Assembly: GCA_025356765.1 (NCBI GenBank)
Contig: JANXRO010000031.1
Span: forward strand, 1-9,211
Length of the DNA: 9,211 nucleotides
Reading direction: 5' to 3'
DNA from: Hyphomicrobiales bacterium
GTDB lineage: Bacteria; Pseudomonadota; Alphaproteobacteria; Rhizobiales; Aestuariivirgaceae
Shown here: positions 6,537-9,211 of the stretch, piece after piece
Layout of the letters: every line of letters begins with the position of its first letter
How positions within the stretch are numbered: position 1 is the stretch's first letter
Position numbers and translations under genes: made by a program
Notes under the pieces: generated by a model
Told to the model about the DNA's origin: nothing
Seen by the model: the letters and a program-made list of their open reading frames with translations, nothing else
Database searches by the model: none

Positions 6537-7889
6537 CTAAATCGGAACTTTCACCGCAACACGAAGGCCGCCAAGTTTGCTGTCTTCCAGCACAATGTCC
6601 CCGCCGTGGGCATGGGCAATATCAAGCGCAATGGCGAGGCCAAGGCCAGATCCACTGTGGTCTAAATTTCGTGCCTCATCCAACCGTGTGAACGGCTTGA
6701 ACACATCGTCGCGCAAGTGTTGCGGAACACCCGGCCCATCATCATCGACATAAAGCCACAAACGTTGGTCGCGCTGCTCGCCTGAAATTTCAACCCGCTT
6801 GCCAAAGCGCAAGGCATTCACCAAAATATTGCTGAGAAGCCTGCGAAATGCCGTGGATTTCAATTGAATTTTCATATCAGGCAAATCGCGAATAATAATC
6901 TGCTTGCGCGCGCGGTCTAAGCTGTCGGCAAGGCCTCTCACCAAGTCCACCACGTTCACATCACTGGCCTGTTCACCACCATCGCCACGCACGAAGGCCA
7001 TATAATCTTCCAGCATGTGCTGCATTTCGTTTACATCATCATGCAAGGGTTTGGTTTTGGCCCCGCCACCCAACACAGCCAGTTCCAACTTGAAGCGCGT
7101 GAGAATTGTGCGCAAATCATGCGACACACCCGCCAACAATGTTGTGCGTTGTTCCACATGCCGCGCAATGCGCCGCTTCATATCCAAAAAGGCCTCGCCC
7201 GCAAGCCTCACTTCTGTTGCACCCTCAGGCTTGAATGAACTGATCTCGCGGCCCTTGCCAAATTGTTGGGCCGCCGCCGTAAGATCTAAAATGGGTTGGA
7301 TTTGGTTGCGCATAAACACAACCGCAATGCCCATGAACAACAGCGTTGAAAGCGCCATGAACAACAGAAGCAATGGCGTTCCCACAGCTTGGGCGCGATT
7401 GGTATCAACCTTAAACACAAACTGTTTGTTGGCATCTACGGCCACCCGAATTTCGACATTACCACCCGCAGAAAAACTATCGACGCGAAACGGCTGGGTT
7501 AAATCTTGCGCCAAAAAAGCATTGATGCGCTTATCAAAAACCGAAATCAAAGACGTGGGCTTTTCCTCTGGCAAGGCCACATCTGTTTGCACTTCAAAAT
7601 CCAAATGCAACTTGTTATGGGCATCGGCTTGAATAACCTTCACCGCCGCTTCAGACCGATCAGACTTTTCATAAAGCGCCACAATCAACGATGTTTCATC
7701 AGCAAGCGTGCGCGCCAAAACATTGGCCACATTATCAAGATAACGTGAAACCAATACGCCTGCTAACAAAAGCTGAAGCAACACAACGGGTGTTATCATA
7801 ATCGCTAAAGCGCGACGATAAAGATCTTCCGGCGCATAGGCTTCCAGCAACATGTTCAAGCGATCATAAAGCGTTTTTTGTTCTGCCAT
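6537..7889 (-). CDS. EnvZ-type sensor histidine kinase
   Basis: A 450-residue inner-membrane sensor kinase. A cytoplasmic N-terminus (1-27) is followed by a first membrane helix (about 28-50), a ~120-residue periplasmic sensor region with no recognisable ligand domain (51-169), a second helix (170-193), HAMP (194-248), a dimerisation/phosphoacceptor helix with AGVSHDLRTILTR (His257), and an ATPase domain with N-box NILVNALRFG (Asn358), G1 DDDGPGVP (382-389), F-box VFKPFTRLDEAR and G2 GSGLGLAIA (413-421). The residue after HDLRT is Ile262, where EnvZ and most HisKA kinases have Pro; the phosphatase-associated Thr (T261) is kept. The ATG at 7889 forms TGATG with the regulator stop and has AGGG six bases upstream, favouring it over GTG at 7892. 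Partner is the preceding response regulator. The signal is unknown. Confidence 0.93.
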   Translation of the reverse strand: MAEQKTLYDRLNMLLEAYAPEDLYRRALAIMITPVVLLQLLLAGVLVSRYLDNVANVLARTLADETSLIVALYEKSDRSEAAVKVIQADAHNKLHLDFEVQTDVALPEEKPTSLISVFDKRINAFLAQDLTQPFRVDSFSAGGNVEIRVAVDANKQFVFKVDTNRAQAVGTPLLLLFMALSTLLFMGIAVVFMRNQIQPILDLTAAAQQFGKGREISSFKPEGATEVRLAGEAFLDMKRRIARHVEQRTTLLAGVSHDLRTILTRFKLELAVLGGGAKTKPLHDDVNEMQHMLEDYMAFVRGDGGEQASDVNVVDLVRGLADSLDRARKQIIIRDLPDMKIQLKSTAFRRLLSNILVNALRFGKRVEISGEQRDQRLWLYVDDDGPGVPQHLRDDVFKPFTRLDEARNLDHSGSGLGLAIALDIAHAHGGDIVLEDSKLGGLRVAVKVPI

Positions 7890-8578
7890 CACATGCCCTG
7901 CTCTACATGCAAAACATAACCAGCGCTGCGCACCGTTTGCAAATACCGTGGGTTGGCCGGGTCATCTTCAATCTTTTGGCGCAGCCGGTTAATTTGCACA
8001 TCAACTTTGCGGGTTGAAACATCCCCACCATCAAGTGCCAAGCCCAGCCGTGAAACAACTTCACCATTAGCCTTGGCCAGAATACGCAAAATTTCTTTTT
8101 CAGCAGTGGTCAACCGCAAGGGCACATCAGCTTTGCGCAATTCGCCCAATTGAAGATCAAAGAGAAACAACCCAAAGCGCGCCACATCAACGCGCGGCTT
8201 TGCAACAACCGCGCGGCGCAGCAAATTGCGTAACCGCAGCAACAGCTCTTCCGGTTCAAACGGCTTTGGCAAATAATCATCGCTGCCCGATGAAAGTCCC
8301 GATATGCGATCAGCAGATTCAGACAAGGCCGAAATCATCAACACCGGAATGTCTGCGCGTTCTTCGCGCAGCGTTTTCACAAAGCTAAGCCCCGTTTCAC
8401 CTGGCATCATCACATCCAGCACGCAAGCTTCAAAGGCCAAAGCCTGCATCATCTGGCGCGCCGCAATGGCAGATGCCGCAACCGAAACGCGATAGCCATT
8501 GCCCGATAGAAAATCCTGCAATAATTTGCGCAAGCGCGCATCATCATCCACCACAAGAATGTGGGGCGCATCATCCAC
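7889..8578 (-). CDS. OmpR-family two-component response regulator
   Basis: A 229-residue regulator with an intact receiver domain and a winged-helix DNA-binding domain. The acidic pocket is D11-D12, the phosphoacceptor is D55 in CVLDVMMPGETG, the switch Ser is S83 and the conserved Lys is K105 in LPKPFEPEEL. The output domain (about 150-226) shows LTTAEKEILRILAKANGEVVSR and the recognition helix region STRKVDVQINRLRQKIE, ending TVRSAGYVL; the glycine of the usual TVRGxGY is Ser here. The only possible start is the GTG at 8578, because an in-frame stop lies eight bases upstream of it. This start lies within the final codons of marR (8-base overlap). Order and type resemble PetR downstream of PetP in Rhodobacter capsulatus, but orthology needs a phylogeny. 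Phosphorylation by the adjacent kinase is expected. Confidence 0.94.
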   Translation of the reverse strand: MDDAPHILVVDDDARLRKLLQDFLSGNGYRVSVAASAIAARQMMQALAFEACVLDVMMPGETGLSFVKTLREERADIPVLMISALSESADRISGLSSGSDDYLPKPFEPEELLLRLRNLLRRAVVAKPRVDVARFGLFLFDLQLGELRKADVPLRLTTAEKEILRILAKANGEVVSRLGLALDGGDVSTRKVDVQINRLRQKIEDDPANPRYLQTVRSAGYVLHVEQGM

Positions 8579-9056
8579 GGGCGGTTAAACCAATGGCCCA
8601 TTCTTCGGCCATCTTCTGGTTCGCCGGGTCAATCAAATGCAACAACATGGCGTGAAACTTTTCCGGCTCGAATCCCGTTTCCTCACACGCCCGTTCAAAG
8701 CGCGCAATTTGTGGCCCCATCAAACGGCCACGTAAGGTTTCGCCTGCGTCTGTCAGATAAAGCAAGCGCTGCCGCCTGTCGCTTTCGCCTTCCTTCTGAA
8801 ACACATAACCCTTGTCGATCAATTCTTTCAAAACCCGCGCTAAACTCTGTTTGGTAATTTTCAAAATATCCAGCAACGCCGCCACAGTTAAACCAGGATC
8901 ACGGCCTACAAAGTGCAACACGCGGTGGTGCGCCCGGCCAAAGCCAAATTCCTCCAGCATATGATCTGGATCAGCCACAAAATCCCGATATGCAAAAAAC
9001 AACAGTTCCACCAAGGAGACTGCTTTTGTTTGGGCATCAATATTTATGTCAGTCAT
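8571..9056 (-). CDS. MarR-family transcriptional regulator (PetP-like position)
   Basis: A 161-residue winged-helix repressor/activator. N-terminal helices (SLVELLFFAYRDFVADPDHML) belong to the dimer interface. The HTH runs about 56-83 (LTVAALLDILKITKQSLARVLKELIDKGYV), followed by the beta-wing with the family hallmark ESDRRQRLLYLTDAG (D93-R94-R95). C-terminal helices complete the dimer domain. No cysteine sensor pair is obvious; Cys124 is the only cysteine. The ATG at 9056 has no good Shine-Dalgarno sequence and is itself at the centre of a 21-bp palindrome, suggesting autoregulation. It is the first gene of the marR-regulator-kinase operon, divergent from ilvE. The neighbourhood resembles petP-petR arrangements in alphaproteobacteria; the ligand and targets are unknown. 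Confidence 0.92.
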   Translation of the reverse strand: MTDINIDAQTKAVSLVELLFFAYRDFVADPDHMLEEFGFGRAHHRVLHFVGRDPGLTVAALLDILKITKQSLARVLKELIDKGYVFQKEGESDRRQRLLYLTDAGETLRGRLMGPQIARFERACEETGFEPEKFHAMLLHLIDPANQKMAEEWAIGLTARG

Positions 9057-9065
9057 ATTGACATA
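9045..9065. promoter_or_regulatory. 21-bp palindrome, candidate MarR operator
   Basis: Perfect 7-bp arms TATGTCA (9045-9051) and TGACATA (9059-9065) flank a 7-bp centre, GTCATAT. The marR start codon (9054-9056, minus strand) lies exactly at the middle. The right arm overlaps TTGACA (9058-9063), the candidate -35 box of ilvE. Size, AT-rich character and location next to the regulator's own gene fit a MarR dimer site; binding itself is inference. Confidence 0.5.
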
Positions 9066-9085
9066 TTTTCCAGTTCTGTTATCAA
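9058..9085 (+). promoter_or_regulatory. ilvE: candidate sigma70-type promoter for ilvE
   Basis: TTGACA (9058-9063) matches the -35 consensus perfectly. TATCAA (9080-9085) matches -10 at four of six positions after a 16-base spacer. Transcription would start near 9092, about 43 bases before the ilvE ATG. The -35 box overlaps the right arm of the candidate MarR operator. Confidence 0.45.
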
Positions 9086-9113
9086 GTCAGCAATAGCGTA
9101 ATTCACAGCAATG

Positions 9114-9125
9114 CAAAATATTTTG
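9114..9125. repeat. 12-bp perfect palindrome CAAAATATTTTG
   Basis: CAAAATATTTTG is self-complementary and lies in the ilvE leader; its last base is the first G of the GGAG ribosome site at 9125-9128. It might be an operator or simply AT-rich leader; a palindrome of this length and composition can occur by chance. Confidence 0.3.
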
Positions 9126-9134
9126 GAGCAAACC

Positions 9135-9211
9135 ATGACGATTATCCCATTTGACCAACGCGATGGCTCATTGTGGTTTAATGGCGAAATTGTTCCGTGG
9201 AAAGAAGCCAA
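9135..9211 (+). CDS. ilvE: branched-chain amino acid aminotransferase, N-terminal fragment (cut by window edge)
   Basis: Only the first 25 codons are present, reading MTIIPFDQRDGSLWFNGEIVPWKEA. The pattern PFDQRDGxxWFNGExVPWKxA is the characteristic N-terminus of alphaproteobacterial class IV (PLP-dependent) branched-chain aminotransferases, which interconvert Leu, Ile and Val with their 2-keto acids using glutamate/2-oxoglutarate. The catalytic Lys lies beyond the window. The ATG at 9135 has GGAG six bases upstream. An in-frame ATG at 9111 would add eight residues (MQNILEQT) but has no ribosome site. It is divergent from marR across a 78-bp region containing a good -35 box and a palindrome. 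Confidence 0.88.
   Translation, partial: MTIIPFDQRDGSLWFNGEIVPWKEA

Noticed and set aside
7015..7632. A long plus-strand open frame (205 codons) opposite the histidine kinase
   Set aside because: It is the antisense of conserved kinase motifs; its length reflects codon bias of the real gene.
9066..9134. Attenuator leader peptide or T-box-like leader for ilvE
   Set aside because: There is no short leader frame rich in Leu/Ile/Val codons and no terminator-like hairpin; the only upstream ATG (9111) is simply in frame with ilvE.
1..9211. CRISPR array, tRNA/rRNA, insertion sequence, phage or toxin-antitoxin module
   Set aside because: No regular repeat-spacer pattern, no cloverleaf or transposase signature, and nearly all bases are taken up by recognisable core genes.

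Overview
The window looks like a piece of chromosome from an alphaproteobacterium, most likely of the Hyphomicrobiales (Rhizobiales) type, with base composition near half G+C by eye. The evidence is protein character and gene order: an lgt-midA(NDUFAF7)-pgeF-lipoprotein-prs run on the minus strand, a short UbiK-like BMFP protein next to a YbjN-domain protein and proC on the plus strand, and a MarR / OmpR-type regulator / EnvZ-type kinase operon divergent from a branched-chain aminotransferase. Everything is ordinary, tightly packed core genome. I see no mobile element, CRISPR array, tRNA, rRNA, phage gene or defence cassette.

Layout. Positions 1-452 (minus) hold the N-terminal half of PRPP synthetase (prs), cut by the window edge. 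A 96-bp gap follows. Positions 555-3809 (or 3860), minus strand, form one translationally coupled operon transcribed as lgt, midA-type methyltransferase, pgeF, and a lipoprotein of unknown function; successive genes overlap by 1-4 bases. A short divergent promoter region near 3810-3902 separates it from a plus-strand group at 3903-6500: ubiK-like, ybjN-domain, proC, csaA-like, and a PPOX-type flavoprotein. The last four genes of that group also overlap by 1-4 bases. A 36-bp convergent gap at 6501-6536 is almost filled by an imperfect palindrome. Positions 6537-9056 (minus) hold marR - response regulator - histidine kinase, overlapping in that order. Positions 9057-9134 form a divergent regulatory region, followed by the first 25 codons of ilvE (plus).

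Functionally the left half mixes envelope maturation (Lgt, PgeF, a lipoprotein that Lgt itself would lipidate) with respiratory-chain assembly (MidA/NDUFAF7, UbiK) and nucleotide precursor supply (Prs). The right half is a sensory/regulatory operon resembling the PetP/PetR arrangement of other alphaproteobacteria, facing an amino-acid gene. The most testable observation is a 21-bp palindrome (TATGTCA-N7-TGACATA) that covers the marR start codon and overlaps a consensus -35 box pointing at ilvE. This suggests that the MarR protein may control both itself and ilvE. I did not find evidence for a previously undescribed system; the best candidates for new biology are the orphan lipoprotein, the PPOX protein and the marR/ilvE switch.
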